Source of the DNA: Flavobacterium sp. DG2-3
GTDB lineage: Bacteria > Bacteroidota > Bacteroidia > Flavobacteriales > Flavobacteriaceae
Direction: 5' to 3'
Length of the DNA stretch: 46,430 bases
Assembly: GCF_030730925.1 (NCBI RefSeq)
Contig: NZ_JAVAMB010000028.1
Coordinates: forward strand, 1 to 46,430
Positions 24,901-32,986 of this stretch are shown in pieces. Numbering within the stretch: the stretch's first letter is position 1; each line of letters starts with the position of its first letter. Position numbers and translations under genes: made by a program. The notes under the pieces are model-generated. The model was not told the DNA's origin and searched no databases. It was given only the letters and a program-made list of their open reading frames with translations.

Positions 24901-26693
24901 GTTAAACCTGCAACACTGTAAACACCGCTTGCATTTGAAACTGCTGTTAAAGTAGTGCTTCCAGAAACTGCCGAAACGGTTACGCCAGAAACTGGTGTTG
25001 TTCCGTTAAGAATTGTTCCGCTTACAGTATACACAGGTTGAGAACCTTGAATCGTTACTCCTGTTTGATTAACCGTTACGTTTGTTAAACTAACTGGTAC
25101 AAAAGTATAAGATGCTTTTGCAGCTGTTAGCGAATAATTTTGTCCTGAAGTTAAATTATTGAATGTAAAGTTTCCTGTTTGAGAAACTACTGTTTGGATA
25201 ACTGCATTAGAAGCATTTCTCAATTCTACTGTAACATCTGTAACCAAGTTTGCACCATTTTTTACCGAACCAGCAATACTTACTGTTCCTGGAACCACGC
25301 TTCCGAAAGAAGTATCAACTTGATTTAATAATGAATTTGGAATTGAACCTCTGGTATCTTGAGATAATTCCCAGATCATACCTCCTGCTAGATTTTTAGA
25401 TTTAATGTATTGTACTTTTAAATCCATTGATTGTTTATCTTCATAGGAGATAAATTCCTTCGTAGTAGAATTATACAAGTAAGGTACTTTCGTAGCATTA
25501 TCGAAATAACGAACCCATCCTGCAGAAGCTGCAGACGGTGTTACCATCATTGTATTTGGATCTAAATAAGCGTGTGAGTTAGTAACTGGATTTCCTACTA
25601 AATCGCAAATTTCAATACTTCCTGATTTTTCACACGCTCCAGCACCATCCCATGTTCCTGTTGGGTTTTGAGGATTCGTACATCCTGGAACTATATATCT
25701 TGGTGCAGATACAAATAATCCGTTAGTTGAATTTGCAGCAACGTTATCAAATTTCTTTCCATAGAAAGGCAATCCCATGATTAATTTGTTCGCAGGAAAA
25801 CCAATTACATTTAGATATTGATTGGTTAATTCGTCTAATGATTCCGATTGTGTTGCACCATACAATGGATCATTTGTATTTCCGCTTGCATATAATGGAG
25901 CATTGTAGCACGTTTTATCGTACCAGTTTCCTCCAAAATCATATCCGAAATAAGTAATATAATCACAGTAAGTCGAAATATCTTCGCTCATGCCATATTG
26001 TGCTCTGTTGTTTGGCCCTAAATACTGTTTAGAAACATTTCTCACATTATTTCCTGCAGCAATCGTTACCAGTTTATTTGGCATTGCCTGACGCATCGCT
26101 TTTAAAAGAAGCACTAAGTTTTTATTATCGTCTGGGCTGTATTTTTGTGGAGGCACAGGGGCACCATTCAATATTTCTGTACCGTCAGTTCCGCCCGAAA
26201 GAGGATATTCCCAATCAATATCGAAACCATCGATAAACGGATATGTTGTAATGAAGTTTGCCATATCTGCAGCCAAAGCGGCTCTTGCAACCGGACTGGC
26301 TGCAATTGGAGAAAGATCCTGGCCTTTTGTCCAGCCTCCAACAGAGATTAAGACTTTTAAATGAGGATACTTTTGTTTTAATTTCATCAAATCGTAAAAG
26401 TTTCCTTTAACCGGAGCATCCCAAGGAATTCCGCCTTCCATATGCTCAAAATCGGCATAGGTATCCAAACACTTTAATTTTGTATTCTCTGGATGGGCAG
26501 GATCGTAAGTTGTCCCATAAAAAGAATAATTTAAATGCGTAATCTTACTTCCATCAATTTTCGGAACATTAAAATCCCGAGCATAAATAGACCATTGCGC
26601 ATAATACCCCACTACCTTCTTTCCGTGAGCCGGCTGGGCTAACGCGAGTAAGGGAAACAACAACAAAAAGAGTAATCTGTAATAATGTTTCAT
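21966..26693 (-). CDS. chiA: Multi-domain secreted chitinase ChiA (two GH18 domains, T9SS type A signal)
   Basis: The 1,575-aa protein has a signal peptide ending ALAQ. The first GH18 domain spans about 24-455, with DGFDIDWEYP (155-164) and catalytic Glu162. A central region of about 470-1130 holds three carboxypeptidase-regulatory-like units (SGTVLNGSTPVSGVTV type), two 106-aa tandem units (WTDNAHNWKSV, YYPNNLANF) and Ig-like domains. The second GH18 domain spans about 1140-1470, with DGVDIDFEGG and catalytic Glu1260. A C-terminal T9SS type A domain follows (about 1490-1575, VDVFNTIGQNVVSQ and KSLKVMNFLN). The layout matches F. johnsoniae ChiA (1,578 aa as I recall it), where the two domains give exo- and endo-acting cleavage of crystalline chitin and the enzyme is exported by T9SS. 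It is last in the operon, behind a 457-bp gap that may hold its own promoter. Confidence 0.95.
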   Translation of the reverse strand: MKHYYRLLFLLLFPLLALAQPAHGKKVVGYYAQWSIYARDFNVPKIDGSKITHLNYSFYGTTYDPAHPENTKLKCLDTYADFEHMEGGIPWDAPVKGNFYDLMKLKQKYPHLKVLISVGGWTKGQDLSPIAASPVARAALAADMANFITTYPFIDGFDIDWEYPLSGGTDGTEILNGAPVPPQKYSPDDNKNLVLLLKAMRQAMPNKLVTIAAGNNVRNVSKQYLGPNNRAQYGMSEDISTYCDYITYFGYDFGGNWYDKTCYNAPLYASGNTNDPLYGATQSESLDELTNQYLNVIGFPANKLIMGLPFYGKKFDNVAANSTNGLFVSAPRYIVPGCTNPQNPTGTWDGAGACEKSGSIEICDLVGNPVTNSHAYLDPNTMMVTPSAASAGWVRYFDNATKVPYLYNSTTKEFISYEDKQSMDLKVQYIKSKNLAGGMIWELSQDTRGSIPNSLLNQVDTSFGSVVPGTVSIAGSVKNGANLVTDVTVELRNASNAVIQTVVSQTGNFTFNNLTSGQNYSLTAAKASYTFVPVSLTNVTVNQTGVTIQGSQPVYTVSGTILNGTTPVSGVTVSAVSGSTTLTAVSNASGVYSVAGLTAGLNFTVTAAKSGFSYAPASTVYNAIDANKTLNFTQGSVVVNYTVSGTVLNGSTPVSGVTVTASSTGGNYTAVTNASGAYSLSLPSGGNYTVTAALTGQTFTPASTVYSNLNANKTLNFTQDVVSTSSKISGTVKNGSTPIAGAKVELVLPWTDNAHNWKSVIATTDAQGKYSFDNSVTDGYTTITSLKLNTWSNGEVNYYPNNLANFPVPSTPTVYNFNTTATSRMALAAATNLISGTVKNGSAPVANAKVEIVLPWTDNTHNWKSVLATTDASGNYAFDDSVVAGYTQILSLKLNSWQNGEVTYYPNNLANFAVPTTPTVYNFNRNAVTPPQVTITAPSTATVAIAPGTAIQLKATASVDSGLTISSVVFNINGQNITAALSGSEYVASWTPVAADFNKNYTLKATVTASSGATAENTKTFSLQCSGTTCPNASPVITWNTPSNTTIYQNSFQAVPISVTAVDSDGTVSGVTITINGGTFNMTAGINNTYTYNFTPSAYQDYPIVIKATDNKSAITTLNNTIKIAQVGTNRFIPLPSKVILGYAHSWENAGAPFLYFSQIVGSKFNVVDYAFVETVNRDGYTPILTTNDARYLTNGVFNKQLLKNDIKSLRDSGVPVIVSIGGQNGHVVLENVTQKNIFVNGLKAIIDEYQFDGVDIDFEGGSMNFSAGNLRDISYAGISAYPRLKNVVDAFKELKAYYGPGFLLTAAPETQYVQGGYTTYTDTFGSFLPIIQNLRNELDLLAVQLYNTGGENGLDGQYYGTAKKSNMVTALTDMIIKGYNIASTGMHFDGLPASKVLIALPACPSAAGSGYLTPTEGINAMDYLRNGTNFSGRTYTMQPGGPYPSLRGLMTWSVNWDASSCGNSSELSKAYAAYFASQSATAKTLAVEDISATNNATLAYFKNNTLSVSNDSEDIAQVDVFNTIGQNVVSQRNLQNNKEILLNSQSFSSKQVFIVIVTDKSGNKKSLKVMNFLN
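23923..24513 (-). repeat. Tandem 318-bp (106-aa) module duplicated inside chiA
   Basis: Two copies, about 24513-24241 (first in the protein) and 24195-23923, share SGTVKNGS, VELVLPWTDN/VEIVLPWTDN, HNWKSV, a TTDA strand, NGEVNYYPNN or NGEVTYYPNN, and YNFN ends. The offset is 318 bp. The conserved tryptophans and tyrosines suggest a carbohydrate-binding face, but this is inference. Confidence 0.8.
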
Positions 26694-27150
26694 AGTTAAT
26701 AAATATTGGTTAATAGAAAAATAAGTACTTGGGCCATAACTGCTTATTCAACAGTCAGGTTTCGCTTAACCGCAGGTTGGAAGGCTGCTGTCAACTGGAA
26801 ATAAACTCAAATTACATTCTATAGATAAATATTACTATTTCTGATTCATACATAATCATTAGCAAATAGCAGTGACTGATATTTATTTATAATTTTTAAA
26901 AAATTAATCGTAAATACAAATGATAAATTTGGGACTAATCATCAATCTATACTCTCGTTTTTGTCATGTTTTATTGTATTCTTTTTATTTGGTTTTTAAA
27001 GGTTAATACTAATTTTCACGGCTTATATTTTACTATTTGATTTAGTTAAGTGCTGTTTTTGGGCTATAACTATCTCTACCGAGGAACTCCGGCAGAGATA
27101 ATTAAAAGCCTAATTAATGTAACTCTAATAACACTAACTCAACCAAAATT
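26694..27150. other. 457-bp gap between the GH20 gene and chiA
   Basis: There is no coding potential on either strand. It holds the GH20 terminator hairpin (27071-27100) and an AT-rich stretch. I found no exact TAnnTTTG for chiA. The nearest is TATCATTTG on the minus strand at about 26920-26928, with a 3-nt instead of 2-nt middle. About 60-110 nt before the chiA start is a GC-richer stretch (26745-26805) that could be structured leader RNA. Confidence 0.5.
27071..27100 (-). terminator. Hairpin after the GH20 gene
   Basis: TATCTCTACCG (27071-27081) pairs with CGGCAGAGATA (27090-27100) with one mismatch and an 8-nt loop, 51 bp past the GH20 stop. It has no long T-run, so it may attenuate rather than fully end transcription into chiA. 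Confidence 0.55.
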
Positions 27151-29217
27151 TTAAATCAATTTCTTTAAACTTTCATAAACTGACAGTTCTACGTCAGCAT
27201 GCTCTTTTGTATTACATTGCTCAATTAAACTTTTTAAATCTGCTGCTTTTAAAGTCGATTTATTGTCTAATACCAGCAATAATTCTTGCGATGCATCACT
27301 CAATTTTTTAGATAACGGAAGCAATGGCTGTACTAATGGCGCATTTTCACTTAGTGCTATTAAATCTTTATTCACACTAATCCATTTATTAAAAAATGCT
27401 GCAACCTTAGCTTTATTATCAGCTGACTTATTCGCTAAATATTGGTTTACCGCTGCATCAAAAGCTAAAGCATCTTTTGCATCTGGCCCACAAGCATCTG
27501 CAAACAATGTAAACGGAGAATACATTTGGTACTCTGTTCCTCCTTTGTTACGAGTATATCCTTTTAAAGGTTCGCTTACTTTAGAAAATTCTTCAAGCGA
27601 TTGAATACTCTGATTGTTAGCAATATTTCTTAAAATAACATCTTTGTTACGAATATGTGTAATGCCTAATTCTTCTAATCTAAAAGAAATGTTTTCTAAA
27701 CGCTTGCGCATATTTTCTACATCGACTACATCTTCTGCAGACCATAACCTTTCAGCGATTGCTGCTGTTCTTGGCCAAACTCTTGAATCTATTGTTGTTG
27801 GTGTCGCCAATTCTGTCCACATTGTAGCTTCTCCACCCAAAATTCTTGCTCTTTCATCATTTGTTAAATTAGCTCCTTTTGGCATAGGATCATTTAAGTA
27901 ATGACTTGCAATTGGGTACATCAAATCGATATAATAACCATTTGACAGAACGGTTTTGTATCCTTTTTTGACGGCATCTACTAGAGATTGTCCTGCAGCC
28001 ATTCCTTCGTTTGGACCTCTCCAAGAATGTACAATAGCTTCTTTAGATAAATCTTTGGTTAAGATTTCTTCCCAACCCATTAACTGTTTTCCGTGTTTCT
28101 TTAACATCGGAGCCAATTGCATGGTGAAATACGTCTGTAATTCGTGATTGGTTTTTAAATTATGCTTCTTTTTAAACTCTTGAATTTTCGGATTTGCATC
28201 CCAGTCTTTTCCTTCGTTTTCATCTCCCCCAATGTGGAAATAAGCACCTGGAAACAACGGACAAACCTCATCAAAAACTTCGCTTAATAATTGGTATGTT
28301 TTAGGATTTGAAGGATCTAATGTTGGCGAAAAAATACCAGCATTTCTTTCAATTCCATAGGTAGCGATTGCTGTACCTTGAATATTTTTTTCGGATGTGC
28401 CTCCTGTCAGCGTGATAACTTTACTGCCAATTTCTGGATAAGCCGTTAAAATTGCAGATCCGTGACCTGGAACATCTATTTCTGGAACAATTAAAATACC
28501 GCGTTCGTCAGCGTATTTTACGATATTTTTAATTTCCTCTTGAGTGTAATACATTCCATCCGAAGCCAATTGTGTAAACTTTGGATGTTTTTTCATTTCG
28601 ATTCTCCAGCCTTGATCGTCAACCAAGTGCCAGTGAAAAACATTCATTTTCATTGCTGCCAATGCATCAATATTTCTTTTAATAACATCAACCGGCTGAA
28701 AATGTCTTGAAGCATCAATCATTAAACCTCTCCAAGTAAATCTTGGGAAATCTGAAATTTTTGAAACTGGGAAATAAAAAGATTTTGAGTTATTTTGAAG
28801 CATCTGCAACAAAGTCTCCAAACCATGCAAAGCTCCCAAATCGCTAGAAGCGTTCAAAGTGATTTTGTTTGAAGTAATATCTAAATGGTAACTTTCGTCT
28901 TCGTATAAACCAATTTTACCGCTTTTAGTACAGTTGATCTGTAATTCAGCAGTTGGAACTTCATTTAATTTTGTAATAAATCCTTGTTCGAAAAATATAC
29001 CTGTTCTACCATCTAAACGGCGCAAAAAACGCGTTACTCCACCAAATATTCTTGCATTTGGATTACCTGTAATATTTACTTTAAAATTTTTATTTAAATT
29101 AAAATTACCTTCATTAATAACAACATTCTGAGGCCAAGGCATAAGATTCAGCTGCTCCTTTTGGACTTGAGCGCCTGCAGATATACCAGCAAATAATAGT
29201 ACAAATAGATATTTCAT
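27151..29217 (-). CDS. GH20 beta-N-acetylhexosaminidase
   Basis: The 688-aa protein has a signal peptide (MKYLFVLLFAGISAGAQ). It has an N-terminal GH20b-type domain (about 25-150) and the GH20 catalytic barrel (about 155-510), with RFTWRGLMIDASRHF, MKMNVFHWHLVDDQGWRIE and the catalytic pair Asp332-Glu333 in HIGGDENEGK. A helical C-terminal extension (about 540-688) follows. Substrate-assisted GH20 enzymes release GlcNAc from the non-reducing end of chitin oligosaccharides. With no T9SS sorting domain it should be periplasmic, working on oligomers taken in by SusC/SusD. It lies between the nagB fusion and chiA on the same strand, as in the F. johnsoniae chitin locus. Confidence 0.94.
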   Translation of the reverse strand: MKYLFVLLFAGISAGAQVQKEQLNLMPWPQNVVINEGNFNLNKNFKVNITGNPNARIFGGVTRFLRRLDGRTGIFFEQGFITKLNEVPTAELQINCTKSGKIGLYEDESYHLDITSNKITLNASSDLGALHGLETLLQMLQNNSKSFYFPVSKISDFPRFTWRGLMIDASRHFQPVDVIKRNIDALAAMKMNVFHWHLVDDQGWRIEMKKHPKFTQLASDGMYYTQEEIKNIVKYADERGILIVPEIDVPGHGSAILTAYPEIGSKVITLTGGTSEKNIQGTAIATYGIERNAGIFSPTLDPSNPKTYQLLSEVFDEVCPLFPGAYFHIGGDENEGKDWDANPKIQEFKKKHNLKTNHELQTYFTMQLAPMLKKHGKQLMGWEEILTKDLSKEAIVHSWRGPNEGMAAGQSLVDAVKKGYKTVLSNGYYIDLMYPIASHYLNDPMPKGANLTNDERARILGGEATMWTELATPTTIDSRVWPRTAAIAERLWSAEDVVDVENMRKRLENISFRLEELGITHIRNKDVILRNIANNQSIQSLEEFSKVSEPLKGYTRNKGGTEYQMYSPFTLFADACGPDAKDALAFDAAVNQYLANKSADNKAKVAAFFNKWISVNKDLIALSENAPLVQPLLPLSKKLSDASQELLLVLDNKSTLKAADLKSLIEQCNTKEHADVELSVYESLKKLI

Positions 29218-29274
29218 TTTTCTTTTTTTTGGTTTGGATAGTTTTTAATAAGTATCCCAATTTATATAAAAAAA

Positions 29275-29336
29275 GACAAAATTCAGAATGACTTCTGCAG
29301 TACCTCACTTTTACAAGCAATCAACTGAATTTTGTC
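29275..29336 (-). repeat. Hairpin between nagB and the GH20 gene
   Basis: The 12-nt arms GACAAAATTCAG (29275-29286) and CTGAATTTTGTC (29325-29336) are perfect reverse complements, 38 nt apart, in the 145-bp gap of the chitin operon. No T-run follows at the right place, so it may be an RNA processing or attenuation element. Confidence 0.5.
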
Positions 29337-29362
29337 ATTTGATTCATAGAATCATAAAATTT

Positions 29363-31300
29363 TTAGTAATCAAAACGCTTAAATGCTTCAATCGCTTCGT
29401 ATTCAGCCAAACCTAATTCATCATACAATATGGCTGTATTCTTATTACGGTCTTCTGCTCTAACCCAGAATTCACGAGAATCATTCCCTTGAAACATCAC
29501 TCTGTCTTTTTGAGACTGGTGGTGTAAAATGGCATGCCGTTTCAATAAAACTTCTGATGGGCTTAACGGAACTGCCATGTCAATTTCGTGAATATCCCAC
29601 TCATGCCAAGCTCCTCTGTAAAGCCATAACCAGCAATCGTTCATGTACGGTTCTGGTTTTAACTCTTTTAAAGCTGCAAAAATGGCATTTAAACAAACCT
29701 CATGAGTACCGTGCGGATCTGCAAGATCTCCTGCTGCAAAAACCTGATGCGGTTTTATTTTCGCAATAATATCTTTTACAATAGCAATATCTTCTGGTCC
29801 TAACGGATTCTTTTTAACTTGTCCTGTTTCATAAAAAGGAAGATCTAAAAAGTGCGTATTCTCATCTTTCAATCCGATATATCTTGTTGCTCCATAAGAT
29901 TCTCTTCTTCTTATAAGTCCTTTTAATTTTCGAACTTCTAAAGAATCAATTTGATTTTCAGATTTATTATTTAAAAATTCAATAACCGATTTGAAATTGA
30001 TATCCGATTTTTCGTCTCCAATAAAATCGCTGGCTACTTCTGCAAATTTTAATGCTTCATCGTCTGAAACCGCAATATTTCCTGAAGTCTGGTACACTAC
30101 ATGAACATCGTGTCCTTGTTTGATTAGCTTAGAAAATGTTCCTCCCATAGAAATCACATCGTCATCTGGGTGCGGACTAAAAAGAATAACTCTCTTTTTT
30201 GCCGGATTTGCCCTTTCGGGACGAAATGAATCATCTGTGTTTGGTTTTCCTCCTGGCCATCCGGTAATGGTATGCTGCAAAATATTAAACATATTAATGT
30301 TCATATCGTAAGCAGAACCTTCTTGAGCCAAAAGATCTGACATTCCGTTATTATTGTAATCACGGTCAGTCAATTTCAAAATAGATTGTTTTGTTTTTTG
30401 ACAAAGCCAAACAATAGCTTTACTTTTCAATTCAGGAGTCCAAAGACATTCTCCAACTAACCAAGGCGTTTTGAAACGAGTTAATTCTGATGCCGCTGAC
30501 TGATCTAAAACAAAAGTTGCATTAGGATGATTCTGTAAAAATGTAGCTGGAATTTCTGAACTAATATCACCTTGAATTGTTCTCTTGATAATGTCTGCTT
30601 TATTTTGCCCCCAAGCCATCAAAACAATACGTTTTGATCTCAAGATGGTTGAAACTCCCATTGTTATGGCACGTTTCGGCACATTATCAATACCATTAAA
30701 AGCTGATGAAGCATCGACTCTTGTGATATGATCTAAAGTAATAATTCTGGTTCCTGAATTAATATGCGAACCAGGTTCATTAAATCCAACGTGTCCTGTA
30801 CGGCCAATTCCAAGTAATTGAAAATCTAGACCGCCAGCATTTTTAATATTCATTTCATAATCAATACAATATTGATTGATTTCATCAATTGCCACTGTAC
30901 CATCAGGAATATTAATGTTTTCAGGTTTAATATCAATATGATTAAAAAGATGCTCATGCATGAAATAATGATAGCTCTGATTGTTCTCCTTAGTCATCGG
31001 ATAATATTCATCCAAATTAAAGGTGATCACATTGCTAAAACTAAGTCCTTCTTCTCTGTGCATTCTCACTAGTTCCTCATAAACTTTGATAGGAGAAGAA
31101 CCCGTTGCCAGACCTAGAACACAAGATTTGTTTTTTTCCTGCTTAGATCTAATTAGCTGCGCAATTTCCTGTGCTACAATTACAGAAGCTTCAATAGAAT
31201 TTTTGAAGATTTCGTTGTGAATTTTTTCAAATCGAGTTTCTTCAAATTTTCCGGCGCTTTTGTAACTGATATCAGGTTTTATTTCTAAAGCACTTTTCAT
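29363..31300 (-). CDS. nagB: Glucosamine-6-phosphate deaminase fused to a PIG-L (LmbE-like) deacetylase domain
   Basis: The 645-aa protein has no signal peptide, so it is cytoplasmic. The N-terminal half (about 1-330) is NagB: LGLATGSSPIKVYEELV, ITFNLDEYYPM and GIGRTGHVGFNEPGS with the conserved His and Glu. The E. coli catalytic Asp141 position is Thr here, which I believe is usual in this branch. The C-terminal part (about 370-645) is PIG-L/LmbE: VILFSPHPDDDVISMGG, with His377 and the DD pair of the zinc motif (HPDDE in most members), and DPHGTHEV with the second metal histidine. NagB turns GlcN-6-P into fructose-6-P and ammonia. PIG-L proteins remove N-acetyl groups from GlcNAc compounds. 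No separate nagA is in the window, so the fusion may do both steps. Such two-domain NagBs are known in Bacteroidetes. Confidence 0.92.
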   Translation of the reverse strand: MKSALEIKPDISYKSAGKFEETRFEKIHNEIFKNSIEASVIVAQEIAQLIRSKQEKNKSCVLGLATGSSPIKVYEELVRMHREEGLSFSNVITFNLDEYYPMTKENNQSYHYFMHEHLFNHIDIKPENINIPDGTVAIDEINQYCIDYEMNIKNAGGLDFQLLGIGRTGHVGFNEPGSHINSGTRIITLDHITRVDASSAFNGIDNVPKRAITMGVSTILRSKRIVLMAWGQNKADIIKRTIQGDISSEIPATFLQNHPNATFVLDQSAASELTRFKTPWLVGECLWTPELKSKAIVWLCQKTKQSILKLTDRDYNNNGMSDLLAQEGSAYDMNINMFNILQHTITGWPGGKPNTDDSFRPERANPAKKRVILFSPHPDDDVISMGGTFSKLIKQGHDVHVVYQTSGNIAVSDDEALKFAEVASDFIGDEKSDINFKSVIEFLNNKSENQIDSLEVRKLKGLIRRRESYGATRYIGLKDENTHFLDLPFYETGQVKKNPLGPEDIAIVKDIIAKIKPHQVFAAGDLADPHGTHEVCLNAIFAALKELKPEPYMNDCWLWLYRGAWHEWDIHEIDMAVPLSPSEVLLKRHAILHHQSQKDRVMFQGNDSREFWVRAEDRNKNTAILYDELGLAEYEAIEAFKRFDY

Positions 31301-31329
31301 TTCTTTTCTTTTTTGTAGTAATTACCATT

Positions 31330-31384
31330 TTGGTTTAAGAATGGTATAGATAGTTTTCACCATCTATACCATACTACTAACCAA
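31330..31384 (-). promoter_or_regulatory. Two-tier hairpin between susD and nagB
   Basis: A perfect 11-bp inner stem (ATGGTATAGAT at 31341-31351 with its complement at 31362-31372) is extended by an outer pairing of 31330-31336 with 31379-31384. There is no T-run on the minus strand. It fills half of the 110-bp gap. Hairpins after susC/susD genes often make those two messages more abundant than the enzyme genes downstream; that role is inferred here. Confidence 0.6.
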
Positions 31385-31410
31385 ACTCAATATCCTTTTT
31401 TTTCTATTTT

Positions 31411-32976
31411 TTAGAAGTTTGCTTTATTAACATCCCACCATAGTCTTGTAGCACCATTGTCTGGACCACCAAGTTTGCTAAGCCCTGATTCAATTCCTTC
31501 TTTGTTATTGTTGATCTCAGATTGAGAAAAACCTAATCTGCGAACTCCTAACTCAGTGCTGATAACCCCACCACTTTTATTGTTGGTAATTCTAAATAAT
31601 TTTGGATAACCGGTTCTTCTAAATTCAGACCAAGCCTCTTGTCCATCAGGATAAGTTGCAATCCATTTTTGAGTGATGATTTTTTCCAGATTTTCTTCAT
31701 TAGAAGCTCCCCAAGCTACAGTAACTTTAGAAACAGCTGTTGCATTATTAGTAGCATTAAGTGGATCTACATAATTTTTAGGAAGCTTTACATTATCTGT
31801 AGCATAAGCTGCAGCTCCTTCAACACCATTTTGATCAAATGATGCTTTAATACCAGCTTCATACAAATCTTTAGCTGATCCACCCATATTCCATCCTCTT
31901 AGAGCTCCTTCAGCTCTTAAGAAATATACTTCTGCTGTAGACATCCAAGTAATTTCACCTGTTTTAGTTCTAGATGCGGTTTTAGAAAATTTACCATAAG
32001 TAGTTCCCGTTGGGTATACAATTCCAGTTCTAACCCCTTTATATTCTCCAGGAACTTGTTCAGATGTTTCCCAATATTTAGCCATACGAGGATCTTCGTA
32101 ACCTCCTAAGATAGATTCCATATCTGCTCCCATGAATAATCCAGCCCAAGCGTGGCTCATAACATCGATAACATTTAAATCTACTGGAGATTTAACTTTC
32201 ATAAGATCTGCAACAGTAGTAAATACACCAATTGGATCGTTTACTGCTTTTTCTGCTTCAGTTTTTGCTAAAGCTGGATCAACTTTAGAAATACGCATCG
32301 CCATTCTTAAACGAAGTGAATTGGCATACTTAACCCATTTTGTATAATTACCTCCATAAGTAGATAAATCTGTTTCATCAAAAGAAGTTTTTTCTCCCGA
32401 CGCAGCTCTTTTTGACAATTCTGCAACTGCAAAATCTAAGTCTTTGAACATTTGAGTATAAATTTCTTGCTGAGAATCGTATGTAGCTACATCAGCTCCA
32501 AACTTAGAATAAACCGCCGGTCCATACATATCTGTAATTCTTTGCATTGCAGCAGCCTTAAAGATTAGAGACCAAGCATAAAACTGATCAAATTTTCCTT
32601 TAGATCTTTGTTCTACTTTGTATAAATAAGCAATTATATTTACATAAGCATCATCCCACGCATAGCTATTCCAACTTACATTTAAAGCATAATCATGATT
32701 GTTAAAAGCTCCAAACGGAACAGGTGTTGTCATGTATCCAGACCAACCATCTGCTTGTAGACTCTGCTGTAATTGATACTGCCAAGTAACGTCACAGATA
32801 TACATTCTGTTGAATGCTGGTTTAAATAAACTCTTGATACTATTATAATCTTGATCTAGTTGCTCAGTGGTTGCTCCTGTGGGATTTGTGTTGATCTCCT
32901 CAAAATTATCTGTACAGCCCACAGCTGCCAATAAAGAGAAGCAAATTGCTGTTTTTTTAATTTTATTTAGTGTCAT
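31411..32976 (-). CDS. susD: SusD/RagB-family outer-membrane lipoprotein for chitin oligosaccharides
   Basis: The 521-aa protein has a lipoprotein signal (FSLLAAVGC, Cys21), then FEEINTNPTGAT. It is of the SusD-like_2 type, with TPR-like helices (WDDAYVNIIAYLYKVEQ, FKAAAMQRITDMYGP) and the family-typical C-terminal WIATYPDGQEAWSEFRRTGYP. SusD proteins sit on the cell surface as a lid on SusC and bind glycans. Its gene follows susC by 10 bp. The position beside chiA, GH20 and nagB makes chitin oligosaccharides the likely ligand, as for CusD of F. johnsoniae. The start ATG lies directly before the signal peptide. Confidence 0.93.
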   Translation of the reverse strand: MTLNKIKKTAICFSLLAAVGCTDNFEEINTNPTGATTEQLDQDYNSIKSLFKPAFNRMYICDVTWQYQLQQSLQADGWSGYMTTPVPFGAFNNHDYALNVSWNSYAWDDAYVNIIAYLYKVEQRSKGKFDQFYAWSLIFKAAAMQRITDMYGPAVYSKFGADVATYDSQQEIYTQMFKDLDFAVAELSKRAASGEKTSFDETDLSTYGGNYTKWVKYANSLRLRMAMRISKVDPALAKTEAEKAVNDPIGVFTTVADLMKVKSPVDLNVIDVMSHAWAGLFMGADMESILGGYEDPRMAKYWETSEQVPGEYKGVRTGIVYPTGTTYGKFSKTASRTKTGEITWMSTAEVYFLRAEGALRGWNMGGSAKDLYEAGIKASFDQNGVEGAAAYATDNVKLPKNYVDPLNATNNATAVSKVTVAWGASNEENLEKIITQKWIATYPDGQEAWSEFRRTGYPKLFRITNNKSGGVISTELGVRRLGFSQSEINNNKEGIESGLSKLGGPDNGATRLWWDVNKANF

Positions 32977-32986
32977 GATAGTTCGA

